Assembly (NCBI GenBank): GCA_023457875.1
Contig: JAEXBC010000034.1
Location: 1-8,925 of the forward strand
From: Bacillota bacterium
Lineage (GTDB): Bacteria > Bacillota > Clostridia > Lachnospirales > Cellulosilyticaceae
Direction: 5' to 3'
Length of the DNA: 8,925 nucleotides
Each line of letters opens with the position of its first letter. Position 1 is the first letter of the stretch. Below, piece by piece: positions 1-5,539 of this stretch. The position numbers were made by a program, and so were the translations under genes. Below the pieces are notes generated by a model. That model made no database searches. It saw nothing but the letters and a program-made list of their open reading frames with translations, and was not told the origin of the DNA.

Positions 1-1
1 A

Positions 2-382
2 ATTTTGGTGTTAAGTGGGCAGGTTCAAGAGGGTAGTACGGAAAGTATTGAGGAACTCAATAGATTGCACCAAAGTACTGTAGGAGCCAACCAAAAGCTA
101 GAAGAAATCGAAAAAAGGCTTGTGGAAGTCGAAACACAAATTGAAGTGACGAATCGAGAGATTATTGAAGAAATCATTGCTGTTGGTTACGAGTATATTG
201 AGATTTGCAAGGAAAAAGAAATTATATTGGAATCTGAAATCGTTAAGCTTCGGGAACAAATGTTACAAAGGACAGCTGAAAAGAAAAAGGTTCAAAAGTT
301 ACTTAAAGATGTGTATAACTACCTTCACAGCATTGTGGGAAGAGAACAAATCGAGGTTATGGATAAACGCTTAGGAGAGTAA
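2..382 (+). CDS. coiled-coil protein of unknown function, probably 5'-truncated by the window edge
   Basis: The frame is open from the first bases to a TAA at 380-382. A TTG at 5 could start it, but no ribosome site can be seen in the four bases before it, so I treat it as the C-terminal part of a longer gene. The visible ~126 residues are highly charged (Glu, Lys, Gln-rich) with heptad-like spacing of Leu/Ile/Val, for example around LEEIEKRLVEVETQIEV and again around ILESEIVKLREQM, which predicts a long alpha-helical coiled coil. There is no transmembrane stretch, cysteine cluster or recognisable catalytic motif. The gene ends five bases before acpS, and the acpS ribosome site overlaps its last codons, so the two are probably co-transcribed. 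I do not recognise the family. Confidence 0.7.
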   Translation: MLVLSGQVQEGSTESIEELNRLHQSTVGANQKLEEIEKRLVEVETQIEVTNREIIEEIIAVGYEYIEICKEKEIILESEIVKLREQMLQRTAEKKKVQKLLKDVYNYLHSIVGREQIEVMDKRLGE

Positions 383-387
383 GTCGT

Positions 388-771
388 ATGATTATAGGGA
401 TAGGAACAGATATTATTGAAATACAAAGAATTAGTGAGGCGATTCATAAGACACCTACTTTTTTGAATAGAGTATATACCAAGCGGGAGCAAGACTATTT
501 CACCAATAACCGTAAGCGGATGGAAACGCTAGCTGGACTTTTTGCAGCGAAGGAGGCGGTTAGTAAGGCCCTTGGAACAGGCTTTAGACAATTTTCACTT
601 GGTGATATTGAGGTTGTGCCTAATGCGTTAGGGAAGCCTGAGGTAACCTTGCTTCCAAAAGCCAAGGAAGTAGCCGAAAAGTTAGGGGTATTACAAATTC
701 ATATTACGATTTCCCATTGTCAAACTTATGCAGTAGCTTATGCAATTGCTCAAGGAGATGAGCTTAGATGA
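388..771 (+). CDS. acpS: holo-[acyl-carrier-protein] synthase (AcpS)
   Basis: AcpS moves the 4'-phosphopantetheine arm from coenzyme A to a serine of acyl carrier protein, making ACP active for fatty acid synthesis; it acts in the cytoplasm as a trimer. At 127 residues it has the normal length of the family. The start shows the family signature GIGTDIIEI with the metal-binding Asp8, followed by FAAKEAVSKALGTG (residues 52-65) with the second metal ligand Glu56, and the late ISH motif (108-110) before the final beta strand YAVAYAIA. The ATG at 388 is preceded by TAGGAGAG at 372-379, about eight bases away. Its stop codon overlaps the start of the next gene in the sequence ATGA, which implies translational coupling. 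Being first of the recognisable acpS-nnr-lipoprotein-alr-mazEF cluster is typical of Firmicutes. All key residues are present. Confidence 0.97.
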   Translation: MIIGIGTDIIEIQRISEAIHKTPTFLNRVYTKREQDYFTNNRKRMETLAGLFAAKEAVSKALGTGFRQFSLGDIEVVPNALGKPEVTLLPKAKEVAEKLGVLQIHITISHCQTYAVAYAIAQGDELR

Positions 772-2300
772 AACTGATGACGCCACAGGCGATGCGCCAA
801 TTAGATGAAAAAGCCATAAAGGAATATGATATCCCTGGTATTTTACTTATGGAACATGCCGCCTATGCCCTTTATAAACATCTTACCTCTGAGTTTAAAA
901 AAGAAAGCATTGTGATAGTATGTGGACCTGGTAATAATGGTGGGGATGGGTTTGCCTTAGCAAGGCTGCTTAAATCCTTTGATGATGCTTCTGTTAAAGT
1001 ACTTATGCTAGCTTCTAGTGATCAGTTAACAGCAGATGGCAAAGTCTATTATAATATCTGTCAAAACCTGAAGGTGAATCTAATAGCCATTAATGAAGAA
1101 AATAAACAATTGGCTTTTGATACCTTAGATGAAGCCAAGGTCATTGTGGATGCTATTTTTGGCACAGGCTTAACGAGAGAGATAACAGGTATCTATAAGG
1201 AGGTCATTGCATCTATCAATGAGGCTAAAAGCTATAGGCTGAGCGTCGATATTCCTTCAGGAATAGATGGTACCACGGGAAAGGTAATGGGGATTTGTGT
1301 AAAGGCAGACTATACCATCACCTTTGCGATGCCTAAATTAGGATTGTATAGGTATCCAGCACTTTTATACACAGGAGAAGTAGAGGTGGCGGATATTGGA
1401 ATACCTAAACCCTTAATGGAGAAGGCCACTACCACCACCTATAGCATAGAGCAAGAGGAGATGAAAAGCTTACTTCCTCAACGGCCTATGAGAAGTCATA
1501 AAGGCACCTATGGTAAGGTGCTAGTAATTGGCGGCAACCTTGGTATGTCAGGAGCAGTTACCTTGGCCAGTTTAGCCGCATATAAGGTGGGTTGTGGTAC
1601 TGTTACCGCTTGTGTTCCCCGTGCTATAGTAGAGATTGTGGAGGAAAAGCTGACAGAGGTGATGACAGTGGGCCTTCCGGATACACAGGGGCACTTTAGT
1701 AAGGAATCTGCCAAGCAGCTAGAAGGGCTTATACCTAAGTATAGTGTGATAGCTATTGGGCCAGGTATAGGCAGAGGTGAAGCTGTAGTTCCTTTGCTTA
1801 CGCAAGTACTCATCAGCAAGCAGCCTTGTGTCATTGATGCAGATGCCCTGTACTTTATTAATGAAGTGAAGGAACTTCTACCTATACGAAAGCATCCTAC
1901 TATCTTAACGCCCCACCCAAGTGAGATGGCGAGGATAAGTGGTCTTAGTGTAGAAGAAATTTTAGATGATCCGATAAAGGCAGCAAAGACCTTTGCCACA
2001 GCCTATCATGTTATTCTTGTTTTAAAATTAGAGAGAAGTATCATTGCGGACCCTAGTGGAAATGTATATATAAATAGATACGGGAACAGCGGGCTTGCAA
2101 AAGGCGGAAGTGGAGATGTTTTAACGGGGGTTATTTGCGGCCTTTTAGCACAAAATTTACTAGGTGTTGATGCAGCTAAACTAGGATGTTATGTTCATGC
2201 AAAAGCAGGAGATATTGCCCAAAAAGAGTATTCAGAATTTTGTTTTTTACCAAGTGATTTGATTCATGTTTTTAACAAGGTATTTAAAGAAATTCTATAA
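768..2300 (+). CDS. nnr: bifunctional NAD(P)H-hydrate epimerase / ADP-dependent NAD(P)H-hydrate dehydratase
   Basis: This metabolite-repair enzyme restores NAD(P)H that has become hydrated: the N-terminal YjeF domain interconverts R- and S-NAD(P)HX and the C-terminal ribokinase-like domain dehydrates the S form at the expense of ADP. The epimerase half (about 1-215) shows GPGNNGGDG (53-61), DAIFGTGL (128-135) and SVDIPSGIDG (159-168) with the catalytic-type Asp161, plus TFAMPKLGL. The dehydratase half (about 225-510) shows HKGTYGKVLVIGG (244-256), GPG (331-333), DADAL (357-361), TPHPSEM (381-387) and the anion-hole/catalytic loop GGSGDVLTG (446-454) with Asp450. The 510-residue length fits the fused family. 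The start overlaps acpS by four bases and uses AAGGAG at 752-757. One oddity: the usual VLKGA segment reads VLKLE at 418-422, so the conserved glycine is missing. Both activities are still likely. Confidence 0.96.
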   Translation: MKLMTPQAMRQLDEKAIKEYDIPGILLMEHAAYALYKHLTSEFKKESIVIVCGPGNNGGDGFALARLLKSFDDASVKVLMLASSDQLTADGKVYYNICQNLKVNLIAINEENKQLAFDTLDEAKVIVDAIFGTGLTREITGIYKEVIASINEAKSYRLSVDIPSGIDGTTGKVMGICVKADYTITFAMPKLGLYRYPALLYTGEVEVADIGIPKPLMEKATTTTYSIEQEEMKSLLPQRPMRSHKGTYGKVLVIGGNLGMSGAVTLASLAAYKVGCGTVTACVPRAIVEIVEEKLTEVMTVGLPDTQGHFSKESAKQLEGLIPKYSVIAIGPGIGRGEAVVPLLTQVLISKQPCVIDADALYFINEVKELLPIRKHPTILTPHPSEMARISGLSVEEILDDPIKAAKTFATAYHVILVLKLERSIIADPSGNVYINRYGNSGLAKGGSGDVLTGVICGLLAQNLLGVDAAKLGCYVHAKAGDIAQKEYSEFCFLPSDLIHVFNKVFKEIL

Positions 2301-2338
2301 AGAACGTCTTGAGTAGTAGAAGGATATGGGGGGGTTAT

Positions 2339-2791
2339 ATGCGTGCAAAAGATGTAATGAAACGGCAGGTTGTCTTTGTAGAAGTAGATGACGTACTTGA
2401 AAAGGTTGTTAGTGTTTTGATGCAAAATCATGTAAGTGGCGTGCCAGTTGTTGACAAAAATAACCAATTGGTGGGTATTGTGACCGAAAAAGATTTAATG
2501 ACAAAGAAGATGGGTTTAAATATTTCATCATATATGGAGTTTGTAACGAGTATATTATTAGTGGATGGGAAAAAGCTGTTAGCTGTAAGTCAAGAAAATG
2601 TGCTTGCAATGACAGCAGGGGATATTATGTCTACACCGGTATATTCTGTACGGCAGGAAGCTACTATAGAGGAAATTGTGTCATTAATGATGAATCGGCA
2701 TATTAATCGTATACCAGTGATTGACCAAAAGAATAAGCTGGTAGGTATTATAGGTAGAAACGACCTACTTCCCATACTTATGAGTTTCTAG
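2339..2791 (+). CDS. two-CBS-domain protein (putative adenine-nucleotide sensor)
   Basis: The 150-residue product consists almost only of a pair of CBS domains (a Bateman module), at about residues 1-57 and 92-148, joined by a ~35-residue linker. Each repeat has the typical pattern: MRAKDVM ... HVSGVPVVD..NQLVGIVTEKDLM in the first and AGDIMSTPV ... HINRIPVID..NKLVGIIGRNDLL in the second. CBS pairs commonly bind AMP, ATP, S-adenosylmethionine or c-di-AMP; the ligand here cannot be read from the sequence, and there is no attached catalytic or membrane domain. I chose the ATG at 2339, which makes the protein begin exactly at the first CBS strand, over an upstream in-frame TTG at 2309 that has no ribosome site. 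A run of seven G at 2328-2334 serves as a poor-looking but usable Shine-Dalgarno. It sits inside the cluster between nnr and the lipoprotein gene. Confidence 0.9.
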   Translation: MRAKDVMKRQVVFVEVDDVLEKVVSVLMQNHVSGVPVVDKNNQLVGIVTEKDLMTKKMGLNISSYMEFVTSILLVDGKKLLAVSQENVLAMTAGDIMSTPVYSVRQEATIEEIVSLMMNRHINRIPVIDQKNKLVGIIGRNDLLPILMSF

Positions 2792-2807
2792 GGGGGAGCA
2801 TGTTAAA

Positions 2808-3386
2808 GTGCGAAGCGTTACAGTGGTATGTGGTATACTTGTTGTCATCATGATGCTAACTGGGTGTAATCAAAAAGCAGAGCTTTCAAATGAAGAGCAT
2901 TTTTTTACTAACTTTAAAAACTATGAGGCACAAGTAACCATTTGCTTTATGAAGGATACCCAGAGCAATGAATTAAAAATGAAGCAAAGAGCAAGTCTTG
3001 ATGATACCTATGAAATCGAATTACAAGAGCCCAGTCATCTGGCAGGTATTCGCATGAGCTCTGATGGAAAAGAGATACAGCAGTATTTTCCGTCTACTCA
3101 AAAAACCATATCTAGCAAGATGAGTACGCTGCCCAATGAAATCCTATTAACAAGCTTTGTTGAAAGATATTTAGCTTGCAAAGAGGCCCAGAGGGGAGAA
3201 GAACAGCTGCACGGAAAAAGAATGATTACCTTTGAAGTACCCATGGAGGGGAATAATAAGTACATGGTCAAGGAAAAAATATGGCTTGATTATGAAAAAA
3301 AGCTTCCCGTTCAATTGGTGATTTTTGACGTTGAAGGTAAAGTTACACTACAGTGTGAATATGAAAATTTTAAATACAACTTATAG
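2808..3386 (+). CDS. gerS: GerS-type spore germination lipoprotein (LolA-like fold)
   Basis: The product has a short signal peptide ending in a lipobox LTGC with Cys20 as the lipidated residue, so it should be anchored to the outer face of a membrane. The remaining ~170 residues are soluble and rich in alternating beta strands, as in LolA/LolB-like folds. The C-terminal pattern (NKYMVKEKIWLD, then PVQLVIFD, ending YENFKYN) and the middle segment LLTSFVERYL match my recollection of the GerS and GerS-related family. In Clostridioides difficile GerS is made in the mother cell and works with the amidase CwlD to make cortex muramic-delta-lactam, needed for germination; gerS there also lies just before an alr gene. 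The GTG start at 2808 is the first possible one after an in-frame TGA at 2781 and follows GGGAG at 2794-2798. Family assignment rests on memory and context, not a search. Confidence 0.75.
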   Translation: MRSVTVVCGILVVIMMLTGCNQKAELSNEEHFFTNFKNYEAQVTICFMKDTQSNELKMKQRASLDDTYEIELQEPSHLAGIRMSSDGKEIQQYFPSTQKTISSKMSTLPNEILLTSFVERYLACKEAQRGEEQLHGKRMITFEVPMEGNNKYMVKEKIWLDYEKKLPVQLVIFDVEGKVTLQCEYENFKYNL

Positions 3387-3394
3387 ATAAACAA

Positions 3395-3417
3395 GAGAAA
3401 TCCAAGGGTCATTTCTC
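3395..3417 (+). other. perfect inverted repeat (RNA hairpin) directly before the alr ribosome site
   Basis: GAGAAAT (3395-3401) and ATTTCTC (3411-3417) form a perfect 7-bp stem with a 9-base loop, lying eight bases after the gerS stop. The stem ends on the base before AAGGAGG (3418-3424), the alr Shine-Dalgarno. No T-run follows, so it is not a factor-independent terminator. A role in mRNA processing or in keeping the ribosome site open is inference. Confidence 0.5.
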
Positions 3418-3429
3418 AAGGAGGTAAGC

Positions 3430-4563
3430 ATGGAATCTCTTAGACCACGTATTGTTGCAGAAGTAGACTTAGGTGCAATAAAAAACAACTATGAACAAAT
3501 TAGAAGTATTATACCTAAGCATACAGAAATGATGGCCATTGTAAAGGCAGACGGCTATGGGCATGGCGCGCAGGAAGTCGCTACATTTTTGCAAAAGCAA
3601 GGTGTTAATCGATTTGCTGTAGCCATTGTTAACGAGGGCGAAGAGCTTAGAAAAAGTGGCATCACATCACCTATTTTGGTTTTGGGTTATACGCCAAGAG
3701 CTGATATTAAGGCACTCATTGAAAACGATTTAACCCAAACTGTCTTTTCTTATGAGATGGCAAAAACCATATCTGATGAAGCGGGTAAACTCGGAAAAAT
3801 CGTCAATATCCATTTGAAGGTTGATACGGGTATGGGGCGCATTGGTTTTCTTTCTTCTCCAAAAAGTATTGAAGAAATCAGTTTGATTGCTCATTTGCCA
3901 CATATTAATCTTGAAGGTATTTTTACTCACTTTTCAACGGCAGATGAGGAGGATACTACCTATACCAAAGAACAATGGAGTATATTTGAAGGCTTTTTAA
4001 AGGAACTTAGTGAAATGGGTATCGAAATTCCTATGATGCATACAGCCAATAGCGCAGCCATTATGTGCCATCCTTATACACATTTAAATGTAGTAAGACC
4101 AGGAATCATCCTCTATGGTTACTATCCATCCGCTTATTTAGAGAAAAAGGTAATAGCCCTTAAGCCAGCAATGACACTAAAAACACAGGTTGTTCATGTG
4201 AAGGAACTGCCAGAAGGACATTATATTGGTTATGGCAGAAAGTATTATACCCATCAGAAAACAAAAATAGCAACCATTCCAGTTGGCTATGCAGATGGTT
4301 ACTCAAGAAACTTAGGCAACAAAGGCAGAGTGCTGATTAGAGGTCAGTACGCGCCAATTGTGGGTAATGTTTGCATGGATCAGTTTATGGTAGATGTGAC
4401 CCATATTAAAAATGTGTCTGTTGAAGATGAGGTGGTGCTTTTTGGCGTGCAACAGGATAAAGAGATTTCCGTGGAGGAAATTGCACAATTATTAGGAACC
4501 ATTAATTATGAAATTGTATGTATGATTGGTAAAAGAGTTCCCCGCACCTATATAAAACCTTAA
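3430..4563 (+). CDS. alr: alanine racemase (PLP-dependent)
   Basis: Alr interconverts L- and D-alanine, supplying D-alanine for peptidoglycan; in spore formers, racemases of this type can also limit germination by removing L-alanine. The 377-residue length is normal for the family. The N-terminal TIM barrel carries the PLP lysine Lys39 in MAIVKADGYGHG, the Lys130/Arg137 region HLKVDTGMGRIGF, and the PLP-phosphate loop around HTANSAA (204-210) and RPGIILYG (223-230). The C-terminal beta domain supplies the second catalytic base, Tyr268 in IGYGR, followed by IPVGYADGYSR (283-293) and the substrate-binding CMDQ (315-318). The start has a strong AAGGAGG five bases upstream. It lies directly after gerS and before the antitoxin-mazF pair, the arrangement known in both Bacillus and clostridia. 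Whether this copy is the vegetative or a sporulation enzyme cannot be told; the gerS linkage hints at the latter. Confidence 0.97.
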   Translation: MESLRPRIVAEVDLGAIKNNYEQIRSIIPKHTEMMAIVKADGYGHGAQEVATFLQKQGVNRFAVAIVNEGEELRKSGITSPILVLGYTPRADIKALIENDLTQTVFSYEMAKTISDEAGKLGKIVNIHLKVDTGMGRIGFLSSPKSIEEISLIAHLPHINLEGIFTHFSTADEEDTTYTKEQWSIFEGFLKELSEMGIEIPMMHTANSAAIMCHPYTHLNVVRPGIILYGYYPSAYLEKKVIALKPAMTLKTQVVHVKELPEGHYIGYGRKYYTHQKTKIATIPVGYADGYSRNLGNKGRVLIRGQYAPIVGNVCMDQFMVDVTHIKNVSVEDEVVLFGVQQDKEISVEEIAQLLGTINYEIVCMIGKRVPRTYIKP

Positions 4564-4637
4564 AAAATTTAAATAACATCGTATATATTTATGAAAAAGC
4601 GGCAAGAATAAGTATAGCTAGATGGGAGTAAATCACG

Positions 4638-4856
4638 ATGTTAGTAGGGAGTGATTTGCAAATGGCGAATTCTAGAAGTGAAATTCAGCGAACAGATGAA
4701 GAAAGAGCAACAATCCCTGATATCAAGAAGCATTTAAATTTGATGAAAAAAGGCTATAAGGAGATGGCAGCGATTAATTTGGCGCTCTCTACACTTTATT
4801 TTGAAGCAGAAAGTGAGGCGCAGTCTTATTATGATCGCATAGCGGAGAGTGAGTAA
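4638..4856 (+). CDS. short MazE-type (EndoAI-like) antitoxin lacking the ribbon-helix-helix domain
   Basis: The 72-residue product lies one base before mazF and should neutralise it by binding the toxin dimer. Residues 36-49 ([14 protein letters not shown]) match the RRGYMEMAKINL region of B. subtilis EndoAI, and the acidic tail ([18 protein letters not shown]) is also like that family's C terminus; this is the toxin-binding part. EndoAI is 93 residues and begins with a ribbon-helix-helix of about 45 residues that dimerises and binds DNA (pattern KISLPENL). Nothing like it occurs here in any frame of the 74-base gap or in the polar N terminus. Two starts are possible: ATG 4638 with GGGAG at 4624-4628, or ATG 4662 with AGGGAG at 4646-4651, giving 64 residues beginning [10 protein letters not shown]. 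The assignment as antitoxin rests on the tail match and position; loss of the DNA-binding half is seen directly. Confidence 0.8.
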   Translation: MLVGSDLQMANSRSEIQRTDEERATIPDIKKHLNLMKKGYKEMAAINLALSTLYFEAESEAQSYYDRIAESE

Positions 4857-4857
4857 A

Positions 4858-5202
4858 GTGCAAGTAAAACGTGGAGATATTTTTTATGCGGACTTAAGTC
4901 CAGTTATTGGTTCGGAACAAGGCGGTATTCGTCCTGTTCTTGTAGTACAAAATGATGTTGGTAACAAATTCAGTCCTACAGTCATCTGTGCGGCTATCAC
5001 TTCTAAGATTAATAAAGCAAAGCTACCTACTCACGTTGAGATTGACGCAGCAGAATATGAGCTTGTTAAAAATTCTGTTATTCTCCTCGAGCAAATTAGA
5101 ACGATTGATAAGAGACGTTTAAAAGAAAAAATCTGCCATTTAGATGATCGGCTTATGATTCAAGTAGATAAGGGGATTAAAATTAGTTTTGCAATACAAT
5201 GA
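4858..5202 (+). CDS. mazF: MazF/PemK-family endoribonuclease toxin (EndoA-like)
   Basis: MazF toxins cut single-stranded RNA at short motifs and stop growth when the antitoxin is lost. The protein follows B. subtilis EndoA almost position by position: [21 protein letters not shown] at the start, [13 protein letters not shown] (31-43), KLPTHVEID (55-63), [16 protein letters not shown] (73-88) and KICHLDD. The residues equivalent to the catalytic Arg25 and Thr48 are both present at the same numbers, so it should be active. Close relatives in Bacillus, Staphylococcus and C. difficile cut at UACAU, and I infer the same here. I prefer GTG 4858 (114 residues) to the in-frame GTG 4849: it aligns with the EndoA start, lies ten bases after GGAG at 4844-4847, and leaves a one-base gap after the antitoxin, whereas 4849 would overlap it by eight bases with no room for a ribosome site. 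Confidence 0.96.
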   Translation: MQVKRGDIFYADLSPVIGSEQGGIRPVLVVQNDVGNKFSPTVICAAITSKINKAKLPTHVEIDAAEYELVKNSVILLEQIRTIDKRRLKEKICHLDDRLMIQVDKGIKISFAIQ

Positions 5203-5206
5203 AAAG

Positions 5207-5218
5207 TACATAGTACAT
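5207..5218 (+). promoter_or_regulatory. tandem UACAU sites (predicted MazF cleavage motif) in the mazF 3' untranslated region
   Basis: TACAT occurs at 5207-5211 and again at 5214-5218, as part of a direct repeat AGTACAT-AGTACAT, four bases after the mazF stop codon and before the terminator stem. On the + strand I count only six TACAT in the whole window (about 3260, 3584, these two, 5367 and 8841). The motif is the known target of EndoA-class MazF; function here is inferred. Confidence 0.45.
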
Positions 5219-5223
5219 GTATT

Positions 5224-5253
5224 AGGAGGCTTATGGGAGTCTCCTTTTGTTGT
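5224..5253 (+). terminator. factor-independent terminator after mazF
   Basis: AGGAGGCT (5224-5231) pairs with AGTCTCCT (5238-5245) in an 8-bp stem containing one G-U pair, with a 6-base loop TATGGG, followed by the T-rich tail TTTTGTTGT. It begins 22 bases after the mazF stop and ends the acpS-to-mazF transcription unit. Confidence 0.85.
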
Positions 5254-5271
5254 ATAAGAGGTGATACCAAA

Positions 5272-5325
5272 ATGAGTTTCTCATACAAAATTAATGAAAC
5301 TATAGTGGTTTTCTTATTTTATTGA
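5272..5325 (+). CDS. possible 17-residue leader or small protein
   Basis: ATG at 5272 opens a 17-codon frame to a TGA at 5323-5325, encoding MSFSYKINETIVVFLFY. It has a reasonable ribosome site, AGAGGTGAT at 5257-5265, seven or so bases upstream. The C-terminal half is hydrophobic. It lies just after the mazF terminator and no promoter is visible between the two, so it would need read-through or a distant start. Such short frames arise often by chance in AT-rich DNA; there is no evidence of expression and no family to compare it with. Confidence 0.2.
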   Translation: MSFSYKINETIVVFLFY

Positions 5326-5345
5326 CTAGGTAAGTATGGTAGAAT
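5322..5345 (+). promoter_or_regulatory. candidate extended -10 promoter for the zinc-ribbon/clpC genes
   Basis: TGGTAGAAT at 5337-5345 matches an extended -10 box (TGn plus TAGAAT). A TTGACT at 5322-5327 resembles a -35 box, but only 12 bases separate it from the -10, too few for a normal sigma-A promoter, so recognition would rely on the extended -10. Transcription would begin near 5352 and leave an untranslated leader of about 190 bases before 5540. No CtsR direct repeat or CIRCE element is present here. Confidence 0.4.
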
Positions 5346-5351
5346 GAAGCC

Positions 5352-5367
5352 ACTAATAAGGATTAGT
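5352..5367. promoter_or_regulatory. operator-like palindrome at the predicted start of transcription
   Basis: ACTAATAAGGATTAGT is a perfect 6-bp inverted repeat with a 4-base spacer. It begins six bases after the candidate -10 box and so covers the predicted +1, where a bound dimeric repressor would block transcription. The regulator is unknown. Confidence 0.35.
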
Positions 5368-5437
5368 ACATTTTATTTTTCATTCATAATTTTTATATGC
5401 TAAAGGTATATACTACTTATGAAGAACAAATGATAAC

Positions 5438-5449
5438 TCATTATAATGA
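5438..5449. promoter_or_regulatory. 12-bp perfect palindrome in the leader of the zinc-ribbon gene
   Basis: TCATTATAATGA is its own reverse complement. It contains TATAAT (5442-5447), which could be a -10 box, but no acceptable -35 lies 16-18 bases upstream. The nearby TGATAAC (5431-5437) and ATTATAA (5440-5446) recall Fur/PerR half sites, but the spacing is one base too long. The rest of the 5254-5539 gap shows nothing further that I can support: no RNA gene and no known riboswitch. Confidence 0.3.
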
Positions 5450-5539
5450 CTATTTTTAAAGTGAAAATAGGACAGATCATATACACTAGAAGGACAGACA
5501 GACGTGATAAGATATCATATTATATAGGAGGAATGTAAA

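Noticed and set aside
165..374. 69-codon + strand frame within the first gene
   Set aside because: Shadow of the coiled-coil gene in another frame, with no ribosome site and no family features.
1508..1999. 163-codon open frame on the - strand
   Set aside because: It lies fully inside the dehydratase half of nnr, which has all family motifs on the + strand; the reverse product has no recognisable domain.
2309..2338. Upstream TTG start extending the CBS protein by 10 residues
   Set aside because: No ribosome site before it; the ATG at 2339 begins exactly at the CBS domain and follows a G-rich site.
2742..2776. GTAGGT/ACCTAC inverted repeat and a CATACTTA sequence that recalls a sigma-E -10 box before gerS
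   Set aside because: The repeat is within conserved CBS codons, and the nearest ATA -35 element is 20 bases away rather than about 16-18, so the promoter call is not supported.
4849..4857. Earlier GTG start for mazF
   Set aside because: It would sit one base after GGAG and overlap the antitoxin by eight bases; GTG 4858 matches the EndoA start and has proper spacing.
5303..5355. Imperfect 10-bp stem (TAGTGGTTTT with GAAGCCACTA) around the candidate promoter
   Set aside because: It needs two G-U pairs and a 33-base loop, and would not be in an RNA started at the predicted promoter; likely chance.
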